Part shown: positions 9,084 through 17,611 of the stretch, piece after piece
Layout of the letters: each line of letters starts with the position of its first letter
Position numbering within the stretch: position 1 is the stretch's first letter
Source of the DNA: Ferruginibacter sp.
GTDB lineage: Bacteria; Bacteroidota; Bacteroidia; Chitinophagales; Chitinophagaceae
NCBI GenBank assembly: GCA_014379625.1
Contig: JACMLJ010000033.1
Location: forward strand, 62,001 to 126,000
Direction: 5' to 3'
DNA length: 64,000 bases
Position numbers and translations under genes: made by a program
Notes under the pieces: model-generated
The model's input: the letters and a program-made list of their open reading frames with translations, nothing else
Told to the model about the DNA's origin: nothing
Databases searched by the model: none

Positions 9084-9397
9084 GGGCCAATTTTATTTAT
9101 CAATCAAATTTTTTATTGCAAAAGCGGTAAAATTAGAATAAAGATTTCAGATTTTAATTTTTTGTACAAACCTGAACGGGAGATTTAAAAATTACCCTGT
9201 CTTGGTATAAAAGGTACAAATTTTTATTTTTTGCAATTTATTATTTTCCCTGTCCTGAAACATATAATATCTTAAAGCAATATACTGATTGAATATAGAT
9301 TTATTTTATTGATTTTGGCGTATTTATGAGCAATGATTTTCTTTTGTTGAGAAATTTAAAATAGTTTTACTTTATTATTTAATCAAAACACTACCAA
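9084..9397. other. Divergent intergenic region upstream of the ammonia-lyase operon
   Basis: This 314-bp AT-rich gap separates the TAL operon (minus) from the secreted protein gene (plus) and must hold promoters for both. I looked for TAnnTTTG boxes on both strands and found only near matches, for example TAGTTTTA about 35 bases before the plus-strand start. No protein-coding sequence or stable hairpin is evident. Confidence 0.4.
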
Positions 9398-9982
9398 ATG
9401 AAATTTCTAATTACCGGTGCATTGTTCTTTGCACTCCTTACCGCATCATTGATATCGGATGCACAAAAGCTTAAACTTACGGATGGCGACCTTTCGGCTT
9501 TAAAAACTGAAACATCCATCAATTTTGAATTTACTTACGACCATATGTCTGTTGGCAAATTTGATACAGAGCAGGAATACCTTGAAAAGAAAACAGCCGA
9601 ATACAATAAAAAAGAAGCAGGCCGGGGCGATAACTGGGCAAAGAGCTGGGTAAGCGACAGGCAATCACGTTTTGAACCAAAATTCATAGAATTATTTACC
9701 AAAGCGAGTGAAATGTCGGAGAGCAAGACCGCTAAATATACTATTATATTTAAAACCAAATCTACGGAGCCGGGCTATAACATCGTTATTTCACGTAAAA
9801 ATGCAAAGATAGATGCGGAAGCAGTAATTGTAGAGACTGCCAATAAAAAGAAAGTGATTGCCACCATTTCTGTAGATAATGCACTGGGAAGAACTTTTGG
9901 TGGGTATGATTATGATACAGGACAAAGAATTTCTGAAGCTTATGCCGATGCGGGAAAGGCGTTGGGCAAGTTTATCAAATAA
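9398..9982 (+). CDS. Secreted protein of unknown function
   Basis: A 194-residue protein that I cannot assign to a family. The first 22 residues form a Sec signal peptide (LITGALFFALLTASL followed by a polar cleavage region). The mature protein is charged, with a central helix-prone stretch and a C-terminal segment in which short predicted strands alternate with Lys-rich turns (ETANKKKVIATISV). The piece SRKNAKIDAEAV resembles KRNAKINAEAI in the secreted protein of the neighbouring polyene operon. It is transcribed away from that operon and ends at a strong terminator, so it is probably monocistronic. Confidence 0.75.
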   Translation: MKFLITGALFFALLTASLISDAQKLKLTDGDLSALKTETSINFEFTYDHMSVGKFDTEQEYLEKKTAEYNKKEAGRGDNWAKSWVSDRQSRFEPKFIELFTKASEMSESKTAKYTIIFKTKSTEPGYNIVISRKNAKIDAEAVIVETANKKKVIATISVDNALGRTFGGYDYDTGQRISEAYADAGKALGKFIK

Positions 9983-10009
9983 AGATCATACTGTTATTAA
10001 CATATTTTT

Positions 10010-10037
10010 AAAAAGCTATCCAATGGGTAGCTTTTTT
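10010..10037 (+). terminator. Rho-independent terminator of the secreted protein gene
   Basis: A 12-bp stem (AAAAAGCTATCC with GGGTAGCTTTTT, one G-T wobble) closes a three-base AAT loop and runs into a T tract. It starts 28 bases after the stop codon of the upstream plus-strand gene. Confidence 0.8.
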
Positions 10038-10088
10038 ATTTTGACGCCCGGGTGTACTTGCACAGCACACCCTATGTACCGGTGCGGG

Positions 10089-10132
10089 CAATGTCATTTA
10101 AGGGTTTTAATTGCAGGAGTCAAACGACATTG
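10089..10132. repeat. Short relative of the TCAATGTCGTTT-ended element
   Basis: CAATGTCATTT at 10089-10099 and AAACGACATTG at 10122-10132 form an inverted repeat with one mismatch. Both match the ends of the longer element at 6-206, and the bases just inside the left end (AAGG) are shared too. Only about 22 bases separate the two ends here. The two elements lie on either side of the polyene operon. Confidence 0.5.
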
Positions 10133-10216
10133 ATTCACTATTCACCACTGACCATTCACCATCGACTGCCCTATCGCCATCGGGTCACCAATTAAACCGT
10201 CACCGCCTGCATAACA

Positions 10217-10555
10217 CTATATGTATTTTTCAATATCCTTAAGAGAGATGGGTTTTTCTAAAAAACGGATAGAAGGGTCAAGTTTGTACCTGAAATCTTT
10301 TGCAAACTGGTAAGCGCTGATCAGGGTGATGTTCATGGCCGGATATTTTTTGTTAATCTCATCTGCCCGCTCCCAGCCCATACCATCAGGTAAATTATTA
10401 TCCATCATCAAAGCATCCGGCTTTATACTATTGATCTTATCCAAACCATCAGAAAGCGTATGTGCAATATGTACCTCGTAATTCCTCTTGGTAAGAAATT
10501 GCTTGATCAATAAACATAAATCAACTTCGTCATCTACGATCAGTACTCTTTTCAT
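10217..10555 (-). CDS. Single-domain response regulator (CheY-like)
   Basis: A 112-residue receiver domain with no output domain. The acidic pocket is Asp8 and Asp9 in VLIVDDE, the phosphoacceptor is Asp52 in MMDNNLPDG, the switch residue is Ser80 and the conserved lysine is Lys101 in FLEKPIS. I chose the ATG at 10555 because the receiver fold begins there; an upstream in-frame ATG at 10708 would add 51 residues unlike any known domain. No histidine kinase gene is adjacent, so its partner is unknown. It may act by protein contact or as a phosphorelay intermediate. Confidence 0.85.
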   Translation of the reverse strand: MKRVLIVDDEVDLCLLIKQFLTKRNYEVHIAHTLSDGLDKINSIKPDALMMDNNLPDGMGWERADEINKKYPAMNITLISAYQFAKDFRYKLDPSIRFLEKPISLKDIEKYI

Positions 10556-10953
10556 TGTATAAAATAAATGGACAGCAGCCCGCAGGGTGTTAATTGTTTT
10601 AATAAAAAATGAAGATTTTTTCCGGTAAATTTGATAGGATCTAATTTTGTTACCTGGCGATTTCGAAGAATATCGTTGATTTTCGTTTTCAAAAATAAGG
10701 TTATTCATGCGTATGGGAACAAGTTTCCAACCAAAATCTTAATAAAATCCGGAAGGAGCAGGAAAGATATATTTACCGCCCGGGTATTCCCATTTATAAG
10801 CCGGAAGAATTTCGATAAAAATGTTGTGCTGCAATTGGAAGATGCCAGGGGTAAACTGTAACCGGGTAATTTTAAAATAGTTGATGTAATAAAATAAATG
10901 GTAGCAGATAATTCTTTGTTACCTTCAACCGAATGTAAAATTAATTTCATCAT
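10556..10953. other. Intergenic region between response regulator and SET gene
   Basis: This 398-bp gap lies between two divergently transcribed genes. The short open frames in it have no recognisable domain and overlap one another on both strands. I see no convincing promoter box, RNA or repeat. Confidence 0.35.
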
Positions 10954-11367
10954 ATGGCATTACTGGAAGCTCAACTGATAGTAAAGAAATCAACCCTACC
11001 CGGTTCGGGGAAAGGATTATTTACCAGGGTCTTTATTCCCAGGGGAACACGTATCATCGAATACAAAGGAAAGATCACCACCTGGAAAGACGTTGATCAC
11101 CAGGATGGCACCAACGGTTATATCTATTTTGTAACGAAAGATCATGTAATTGACGGACTACCTTTTAAAAAAGAGCTGGCACGCTATGTAAATGACGCCC
11201 GGGGTATAACCAGGGTAAAGGGGATCACCAATAATTGTTATTACATAGAAGAAGGGCTGAAAATTTTCATCGAATCTAAAAAAGACATCGCTGCGGGAGG
11301 TGAAATACTGGTAGACTATGGTAAAGAATACTGGGATGTTATGAAGCGGAATGCTAAGGAGTTTTAG
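10954..11367 (+). CDS. SET-domain protein, putative protein-lysine methyltransferase
   Basis: A compact 137-residue SET domain. The N-terminal part GSGKGLFTRVFIPRGTRIIEY matches the opening of SET domains. ARYVNDARG stands where the family has its NHS/pseudoknot motif, and GEILVDYGKEYW matches the closing GEEL-x-x-DYG motif. Small stand-alone SET proteins occur in various bacteria; their substrates are mostly unknown, and ribosomal or DNA-associated proteins are possible targets. No associated chromatin-like protein is seen nearby. It converges with the GAF protein gene with a gap of 29 bp. Confidence 0.82.
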   Translation: MALLEAQLIVKKSTLPGSGKGLFTRVFIPRGTRIIEYKGKITTWKDVDHQDGTNGYIYFVTKDHVIDGLPFKKELARYVNDARGITRVKGITNNCYYIEEGLKIFIESKKDIAAGGEILVDYGKEYWDVMKRNAKEF

Positions 11368-11396
11368 CAAATCCTTGCTATTGTACACTAATCATA

Positions 11397-13748
11397 TCAA
11401 TCAAGTTGTACACCAACCCTTAAAGCCCTCAGCCCGTATAAACCCTGCACTTCTTCCAGTTCCAGGTACTCAATATCATCTTTCAATGTTTGCTGATCCT
11501 GCAAATATTCTATGAATTTAATGTACTCCTCCACCTCTTTTTGATTGCTGTATACCAGCGCTATTTTACCGGGTTGGGTAAGCCTTTCACCGGTGGGTTG
11601 AATATGCACTTTATCAATCCGTTTTTTCATTATTTCGTACCGGATATTGTAAGAACCTTCCACATCAAACCTGCGCTCATCCCTGCGGAAACTAATATCT
11701 ATCGGGTTGCTGTGGATAAGAATAAGCTGTGTAGTCTGCAACTTTATCTTCATCTGGGGCAGCAGTTCATGCGTCATCCTGGTAATGGCTGCCATAGATG
11801 ATAACTGCCATAACCGGAGATTTTTTAAATAAAGCAGGTCAAATGGGTTATCCGGCGCAATGGACTGGCCTATATAAATATTATATTCAATGCCATCGGT
11901 CTTATATTTTTCAAAATAATTGGGATAAGATTTTTGTAAGCTGCGCCTTTCTTTCTCCATGTATTTGATCAGGCGGTTGTTAACCAGGTCCACTGATTCC
12001 TGGTATTCGTCCCTGTTATGATGAATAACGCCTTTAAATATCTCACTCTGTTCAAAATAAGTAAGTAAGATATTGCCCACCGAACTGTGATTTGTTTTAA
12101 AATGTTTAAGGAGGGGATTAACATCTTTTTCAAAAAAGTCATTGATCTTTAATTCATCTTCAGCCGTTAACACTTCGGTGATTGCAGCATGCCATTTGAT
12201 GCTCTTAAAGATCATTTCATCCAAAAGGGATATTTCTATATGCTGCCTGAGTTCCTTTAAAGTAAGCTGCAAAATTTCGAGCTGACGAAGATGATCTTTT
12301 TGTATGGCGGCATTGCGTTCTATGGATGAATTGCGAATATCAATAGCACCGTAGATGGGAAATACTTCCCGAAATACAACATTGTCCACATCCGCCTTTG
12401 CATCACCGGCTGATTTTTGAATATAGGCCCAGGCAACTTCATTAAATTTCCATTCCACCGATGGCTGTAAGGAGGTGAACTTTTCTTTAATGGTCCGCTC
12501 TATTTTATTTTCAAATACATCCATTGTATGCTGCAATACCTGGCTCAGCAGGTGTTTCGCGGGTTCCAGCCTCGAAATAAACGGCGTATTGATTACCCCT
12601 CCCCTTCTCGACCCAAGTTCTACAACCCCCAATAGTTTTCCATTATTATACAATGGCAGCACGAGGTAGCTTTTTATCCCTGATTGGTACAGCATTTTCA
12701 TTTCGGGCTTTTGACGAACCACTTCTTCGGTAATGGTGGTTAAAAGAACCGGTACGGGATCTTTTTCATATTCTTCAGCAATTTGGGTATATGCATTATT
12801 ATCCGAACCACAATCGCAGCCCAACTTCAGCAGGATGCTCCTGTCACTGATTTCATCATCAATAATAAAACGGTTATTTATTTTCAGGAAGGGTAATAAG
12901 CCAACTTCCAGGTCATTTTCCTGTAGCAGCGTTTTTAACGACCCTTTGATATAATCGAATACTTCATTTTCGTTCAGTTCATTAATTCCCAATACCGTAT
13001 TCTTTATTTGTTCGATGGATTGCTGCGCGGTTATATCAACAACATTAAGAATGGCGAAGCCTTCCAAGGAGAATAAATCGAGGGGAATTTGCTTATGTAA
13101 CTGGTTGACATCAACCACACCTCCCTGCAACTCGATTAAAGTCTGGTGATCGATGACCGGCAGGCTACCATTCAAATGTAACTTTATGAAGCGCCGGTCT
13201 ATTTTAACATTATAGTATTTCATCAGCCGGGTTTGTTCATCCCATAAAGGGTATATCATGGTGTGTTCAAATTCGTAGTGTATATCATAATAATATTCGA
13301 GAATAAAATTATAAAGAAAGTTTTCCTTCCGGTTTTTAAAATTCTCTTTTGAAAAACTTTTATGCAGTTCCTTTATAAATCCGGTTTTTTTGTCAACGAT
13401 CGTGTGGTACATTCCTTTTGAAAAATAGAACATCTCGAAAGTCATGGGAGGGGTGAGGGCGAATAAATTATTTTCTTCCTCATACACCAGGGGAAAAATC
13501 GTAGCGTCCACCAGGTGAAGCAGGTCATTGTATTCTCCCAGCATCACCAGGTCATCAATAGGCTGAAGCAGGATTGGGTGCTGTTCAAATTTCCGGATAA
13601 TGAACCGGTAAAATTTTGCCTTCATCCCATTGGATACAGACAGTTGCTTTTTCAAAAAATTTATGTAGGGAACAAAAGAAACAACACTTTTAACAGGGCT
13701 CATTAATTCCCGTGAAGGTTCGGCAGTTTTAAGTAAAGTTGATTGCAT
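11397..13748 (-). CDS. Large GAF-domain protein of unknown signalling role
   Basis: A 783-residue, apparently cytosolic protein with no signal peptide or membrane segment. A GAF-like domain is suggested around residues 330-420, where IKSYLVLPLYNNGKLLGVVELGS has the typical strand pattern. The regions on either side are helical and charged and do not show kinase, cyclase or DNA-binding motifs that I can recognise. Proteins of this size with a central GAF domain recur in Bacteroidota and are annotated only as GAF proteins. It is monocistronic, and its ligand and output are unknown. Confidence 0.65.
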   Translation of the reverse strand: MQSTLLKTAEPSRELMSPVKSVVSFVPYINFLKKQLSVSNGMKAKFYRFIIRKFEQHPILLQPIDDLVMLGEYNDLLHLVDATIFPLVYEEENNLFALTPPMTFEMFYFSKGMYHTIVDKKTGFIKELHKSFSKENFKNRKENFLYNFILEYYYDIHYEFEHTMIYPLWDEQTRLMKYYNVKIDRRFIKLHLNGSLPVIDHQTLIELQGGVVDVNQLHKQIPLDLFSLEGFAILNVVDITAQQSIEQIKNTVLGINELNENEVFDYIKGSLKTLLQENDLEVGLLPFLKINNRFIIDDEISDRSILLKLGCDCGSDNNAYTQIAEEYEKDPVPVLLTTITEEVVRQKPEMKMLYQSGIKSYLVLPLYNNGKLLGVVELGSRRGGVINTPFISRLEPAKHLLSQVLQHTMDVFENKIERTIKEKFTSLQPSVEWKFNEVAWAYIQKSAGDAKADVDNVVFREVFPIYGAIDIRNSSIERNAAIQKDHLRQLEILQLTLKELRQHIEISLLDEMIFKSIKWHAAITEVLTAEDELKINDFFEKDVNPLLKHFKTNHSSVGNILLTYFEQSEIFKGVIHHNRDEYQESVDLVNNRLIKYMEKERRSLQKSYPNYFEKYKTDGIEYNIYIGQSIAPDNPFDLLYLKNLRLWQLSSMAAITRMTHELLPQMKIKLQTTQLILIHSNPIDISFRRDERRFDVEGSYNIRYEIMKKRIDKVHIQPTGERLTQPGKIALVYSNQKEVEEYIKFIEYLQDQQTLKDDIEYLELEEVQGLYGLRALRVGVQLD

Positions 13749-14148
13749 AAGTCAAATTATTCGTTTACAAATAATACGTTCATTGCTAACCGTCTCATGA
13801 TGCTAAACCGGTATTGCAATACCCCGCTTAAAGGTTCATCAAATTTATCCGATGGTAACCCGGCTGTAAATTACTGTTTAAAATTACTTAATTTCGTTAT
13901 ATCCTCCCCTGGTATGAGACGATTAATATTTGGAGAGGGAGAAAAGGTTCATTAACAGGCTGGAAGGCAAATCTTAACACGCAAACCTTTTTATACTATC
14001 CATATTTGGTTAGCAAAAATGCCGGTGCCCATTAAGCTTTTAAAACAGGCAGACCGGACCGGGGGTTAAACAGCTTACTGACACTAAGATTTGACCTAAA
14101 AGGTTAGTTTGAGGTATCATCTAAAAAAATTGTTGCGAGGGTTGCTGG
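13749..14148. other. Intergenic region, nothing identified
   Basis: This 400-bp stretch lies between the start of the GAF gene and the end of the glycosyltransferase gene, both on the minus strand. It should hold the GAF gene promoter, but no box is convincing. I see no gene, RNA, terminator or repeat. Confidence 0.35.
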
Positions 14149-15306
14149 TCAACGGCCTGAAATATATTTATAAACACCTGCGTACTGACTACCTATGGCA
14201 TCATAATTATACAATGCTGTAGCTTTCGCTGAAATCGCGGAACGGTTATATACCCGATAAGTATCGATCATTTGCATCATCGCGCCGGCCAAAGCCGGTA
14301 TATCTTCGCTTTCCACCAAAATACCGTTTTCAGAACTGATCACTTCGGCAATCCCTCCTACACGACTGCTGATAACAGGCAGTCCGCAGCAAAGCGCCTC
14401 CAATACAACGCAGGGCAAATTCTCAAATCGACTGAACAATAACAGCGCCGACGATTGCTGCATACGCTTCGCCACTTCCGGATAAGAAACAGCAGCTTCC
14501 AATACAACTGTTTCGTGTATCTCATGCTGGTGTGTAACTGCAACTAGTGCTTCGTTCCTGTTCCCGATCATCTGTAATTCAAAATCATAACCCTTCTCTT
14601 TTACCATTTTACAGGCGGCTAAAATTCCCTCCGGGTTCTTTTGATAACCCAGGTATGAAGGATGAATAAACCGAAACTTTTCGGTGACAGCAGGCTGGTA
14701 AAAAAAGAAACCGGTGTTCACGGTATTGGGAATTACTTTATACGGAACAGCCACAAAATGCTGATTGACTGTTTTACCAAGAGCATCCGCAACTGGTAAA
14801 AACAGCGCTGCATTCTTCAGTATTTTTTTATTCAGTATTTTAAATAAAGGATTGGCATTGTAAATATTAGGGTGGCTTTGCGGGTAATAGCCGGTCCAGT
14901 GTTCCGTTACTATAAAAGGAATTTGGTATTTTTTTAGCAGCCAGCAGCCAAGCATACCCGCTTTCATAGCTACCTGTATATGCACTATGGCCGGAGGCCC
15001 GGTATCGGCCACGATCCGTTGATACATTTGCTTTTGAAGCGCAATATATTTTCTAAAAGAAAACAATTGTTCAAGAGGTCCACCCCATCCGGATCTTCCA
15101 TAATACACTTTATAAACGGTCAGGTTTTGTTCAACCGTTTTTTCAATTTGCACCGCATTGTTTTTTAATGCGCCATCTTTTATTACCAGCAGCAGCGTTA
15201 TGGCTGCAAATTTACTCACCGCTAAAGCATGTCGTTCAATAAAATCACCGTCCGATGCATCCATCCTGTTGGGGTACCAGCTTGCCAGCCATAAAACATT
15301 AACCAT
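14149..15306 (-). CDS. Glycosyltransferase family 4 (GT-B fold)
   Basis: A 385-residue GT-B glycosyltransferase. The N-terminal half starts with VLWLASWYPNR, a usual GT4 opening for enzymes of surface glycan synthesis. The C-terminal half has FIHPSYLGYQKNPEG and the nucleotide-sugar motif SALLLFSRFENLPCVVLEAL, in which the conserved Glu pair (E-x7-E) is present. I start it at the ATG at 15306, which overlaps the previous stop by 8 bases (ATGGTTAA); a TTG-initiated extension to 15414 would add 36 residues with no family match. It probably works with the adjacent methyltransferase and flippase on an exported glycan. Confidence 0.85.
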   Translation of the reverse strand: MVNVLWLASWYPNRMDASDGDFIERHALAVSKFAAITLLLVIKDGALKNNAVQIEKTVEQNLTVYKVYYGRSGWGGPLEQLFSFRKYIALQKQMYQRIVADTGPPAIVHIQVAMKAGMLGCWLLKKYQIPFIVTEHWTGYYPQSHPNIYNANPLFKILNKKILKNAALFLPVADALGKTVNQHFVAVPYKVIPNTVNTGFFFYQPAVTEKFRFIHPSYLGYQKNPEGILAACKMVKEKGYDFELQMIGNRNEALVAVTHQHEIHETVVLEAAVSYPEVAKRMQQSSALLLFSRFENLPCVVLEALCCGLPVISSRVGGIAEVISSENGILVESEDIPALAGAMMQMIDTYRVYNRSAISAKATALYNYDAIGSQYAGVYKYISGR

Positions 15307-16063
15307 GTTCGCCGCTTTTGATAATGGTAAACAATGCAATGATGCAATCCCCGTTAAAGGGATAGTGCTTGAGTACAAGGTTAATACGCTTTTTAGGATG
15401 GTAATACATACCAAAATGCAATTGATTTAATTCAAATCTTTTATCATCCATCAGGCGCCGCAGGGTATATGGAGAAAAATACCAATGGTGATGCGGATGA
15501 ATGGATTCGGTATTATTAAAACTGGCAGCCAAACTGTCCAATGCGGTATAATTGGGTACAGTAACCAATACGGTAGTGCCCGCGGGAAAACTTTTGTACA
15601 ATACCTCAATAGCGTTAGACGGTTCGGCCAGGTGTTCCAGTACTTCTGTGAGCAGGATCATATCGGGGTTAAACGCAATCACCTCGGCGGGATATTCAAT
15701 AGTGATATCACCATGAAACACCAATGGGTCATTTGTTATTGAGATATATTGCTGTACAGCTGTAGCTTCCAGGTCCATACCTGCCAGGTTTGGTGTTACC
15801 TGTTGCAACTGCAGGTGCAGTAAGGAGCCATCCGTTATCCTGGGCTCCGTAAAAGGATGATCCGTAAAGCCGATATGCAATACGCGCTTATCGCGGCAAT
15901 GATCCAGGATGAAATCTACCCGGTTAAACATTTTTGGCTCATTGGATGCAACGGGCTCCAGCCAAAAGGCCCCATCTCCTTTTAACCTGTATCGCAGGCT
16001 TCGTTTCAGAATCGACATGGAAAGCCATGTAGCCAGCCAGTTTATTGAGTTGATAATTTTCAA
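15299..16063 (-). CDS. SAM-dependent methyltransferase of the glycan module
   Basis: A 254-residue class I methyltransferase. The motif order is unusual but clear: VLHIGFTDHPFTEP in the SAM loop position, AGMDLEATAV as the acidic motif, and DMILLTEVLEHLAEPSNA as the post-I motif typical of Methyltransf_11/23 proteins. It starts with TTG at 16063; an internal ATG 15 codons later is an alternative. It overlaps the glycosyltransferase gene by 8 bases and follows the flippase by 51 bp, so the three genes look cotranscribed. Methylation of a sugar or of a glycan end is plausible. Confidence 0.75.
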   Translation of the reverse strand: MKIINSINWLATWLSMSILKRSLRYRLKGDGAFWLEPVASNEPKMFNRVDFILDHCRDKRVLHIGFTDHPFTEPRITDGSLLHLQLQQVTPNLAGMDLEATAVQQYISITNDPLVFHGDITIEYPAEVIAFNPDMILLTEVLEHLAEPSNAIEVLYKSFPAGTTVLVTVPNYTALDSLAASFNNTESIHPHHHWYFSPYTLRRLMDDKRFELNQLHFGMYYHPKKRINLVLKHYPFNGDCIIALFTIIKSGEHG

Positions 16064-16114
16064 ATCAGCTTTCCCCCCTTGGTTAATAAATTTTTATTCT
16101 TTATTTCCATAAAA

Positions 16115-17470
16115 TTACTTTCTTAACCTGCTTAATAACAATTTTATATCGGTTTTACCAGCGGCAAAAAAAACGTACGGGTTACAACCCATATGGTTTC
16201 TAAAAACACCTAACAAATATACCAAACATAAAAAATAAGCAATGCTGCTTACTGCGGCCGCTGCAAATATTCCACCCAACGGTACTAACAAAATATCCCC
16301 GCTTATTACTATCACCAATGCTATTGCCGATGCTATCATATTTTTGGTAAGCATTGCCCTGCCCGCCAGGTGAGCGGCAAGCACTGTTACCAGGCTTAAG
16401 CAATAGAATCCCGGCAGGTACAACAACATTGAAGGATACATACCGGTAAAGCCGCTACCAAACAGCCAGGGAAACAGCCAGTAACCGGTAATGATAACAG
16501 TGGAAGCAACAGGAATAAATACCAGGCCAATCAACCTGCACAGGAACTGCACTTTAAACAGGTAATCCCGGTCATCGGCACCTGAACTGAAAGGAAATAT
16601 CACCCCGGCCATCATGGAGGGCAGCAATACTAATAACTGTCCCATTTTTGAAACCTGCACATAATTACTCAGATCAATTTCACTGCAATACTTTTGAACA
16701 AAATAATAATCGATTCGAGTTACCAGGAAAAATAAGATATTGCTGATAAAAGCAATGGAAGAATACCGGAAAATATTCCTCGCCATTTGGGTATTAAAGG
16801 AAATCGTATTGATTGTAAACCCTGATTTAAAAAAGAAAAAAATCGACAACGCCAATGCCTGCAATAAAAATCCGGCAAAATATGCGATCCCGGCAAAATT
16901 AAAGTCCTGCAAAACGCCGCTTTGGCGGTTGTTGTTAATAAGGACTGGTAACCGCCAGGAAATTTTTTCCTGCAACAGGTTTGCCAATTTTTCCTGATCA
17001 CTACCATAATTACTAAATATCCATAATAAACTAACCAGTACTATTGAGTTAACCACACATACAATTACATTGATGGATATAAACCATTTTTTTGCATAAT
17101 ACAGCGCTGAAAAATAAATGATCACTAGGTTTGAAAGTACATACAACCACGAAATTTGCCGGTTCACACTAAAAATCATGAAATGCAGTAATACCCAGAC
17201 CACCACCGCCTGCATTACCAGCCAGGGTAATATTAGCAGGCTAATAGCCGGCACGCTATCTCTATGTTTGCTTCCATAAAAAGTAATACCAGCCTCCATA
17301 CTCCAACTGGTAACCAATGTAAAAAAAGACAATAAAGCAATGGTATAAAAAAAATCACCGCTTTCAGCAGCGCCAAGAATCCTTACCAGCAATAAATTGA
17401 TAAAAAACGCCAAAACCGTGTTCAGCGCTTTCCAGCCGATATTATGTTGCAGTGCTTTTGTAAATTGCAT
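16115..17470 (-). CDS. Polysaccharide flippase, Wzx/MATE-like membrane protein
   Basis: A 451-residue polytopic protein with about 12 hydrophobic segments, arranged as in oligosaccharide flippases of the MOP superfamily. The N terminus (KALNTVLAFFINLLLVRILG) carries the usual family opening, in which the first helix ends in RxLG. It would move lipid-linked glycan units across the inner membrane. It is the first gene of the three-gene glycan module. A TAnnTTTG match (TATCTTTG) lies on the minus strand at 17594-17601, about 124 bases upstream, and is only a weak promoter candidate. Confidence 0.82.
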   Translation of the reverse strand: MQFTKALQHNIGWKALNTVLAFFINLLLVRILGAAESGDFFYTIALLSFFTLVTSWSMEAGITFYGSKHRDSVPAISLLILPWLVMQAVVVWVLLHFMIFSVNRQISWLYVLSNLVIIYFSALYYAKKWFISINVIVCVVNSIVLVSLLWIFSNYGSDQEKLANLLQEKISWRLPVLINNNRQSGVLQDFNFAGIAYFAGFLLQALALSIFFFFKSGFTINTISFNTQMARNIFRYSSIAFISNILFFLVTRIDYYFVQKYCSEIDLSNYVQVSKMGQLLVLLPSMMAGVIFPFSSGADDRDYLFKVQFLCRLIGLVFIPVASTVIITGYWLFPWLFGSGFTGMYPSMLLYLPGFYCLSLVTVLAAHLAGRAMLTKNMIASAIALVIVISGDILLVPLGGIFAAAAVSSIAYFLCLVYLLGVFRNHMGCNPYVFFAAGKTDIKLLLSRLRK

Positions 17471-17611
17471 AAAAGACAGCCTGAATGGGAGTTGCCAACC
17501 TTCTATAGTTTGTCATTTCTTTATCGATGACTGCCCAGGTTGGCGTCCTTAGCAATAGCGTATAACAAATATTGCTTAATTTACGATACCAATCAAAGAT
17601 AAAACCCTGCA

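Noticed and set aside
10705-10953. An 82-codon minus-strand frame between response regulator and SET genes
   Set aside because: It has no domain and overlaps an opposite-strand frame of similar quality; it is treated as chance in an intergenic region.
17594-17601. TATCTTTG on the minus strand before the flippase gene
   Set aside because: It matches TAnnTTTG, but it is about 124 bases from the start codon and has no -33 partner, so chance is likely.
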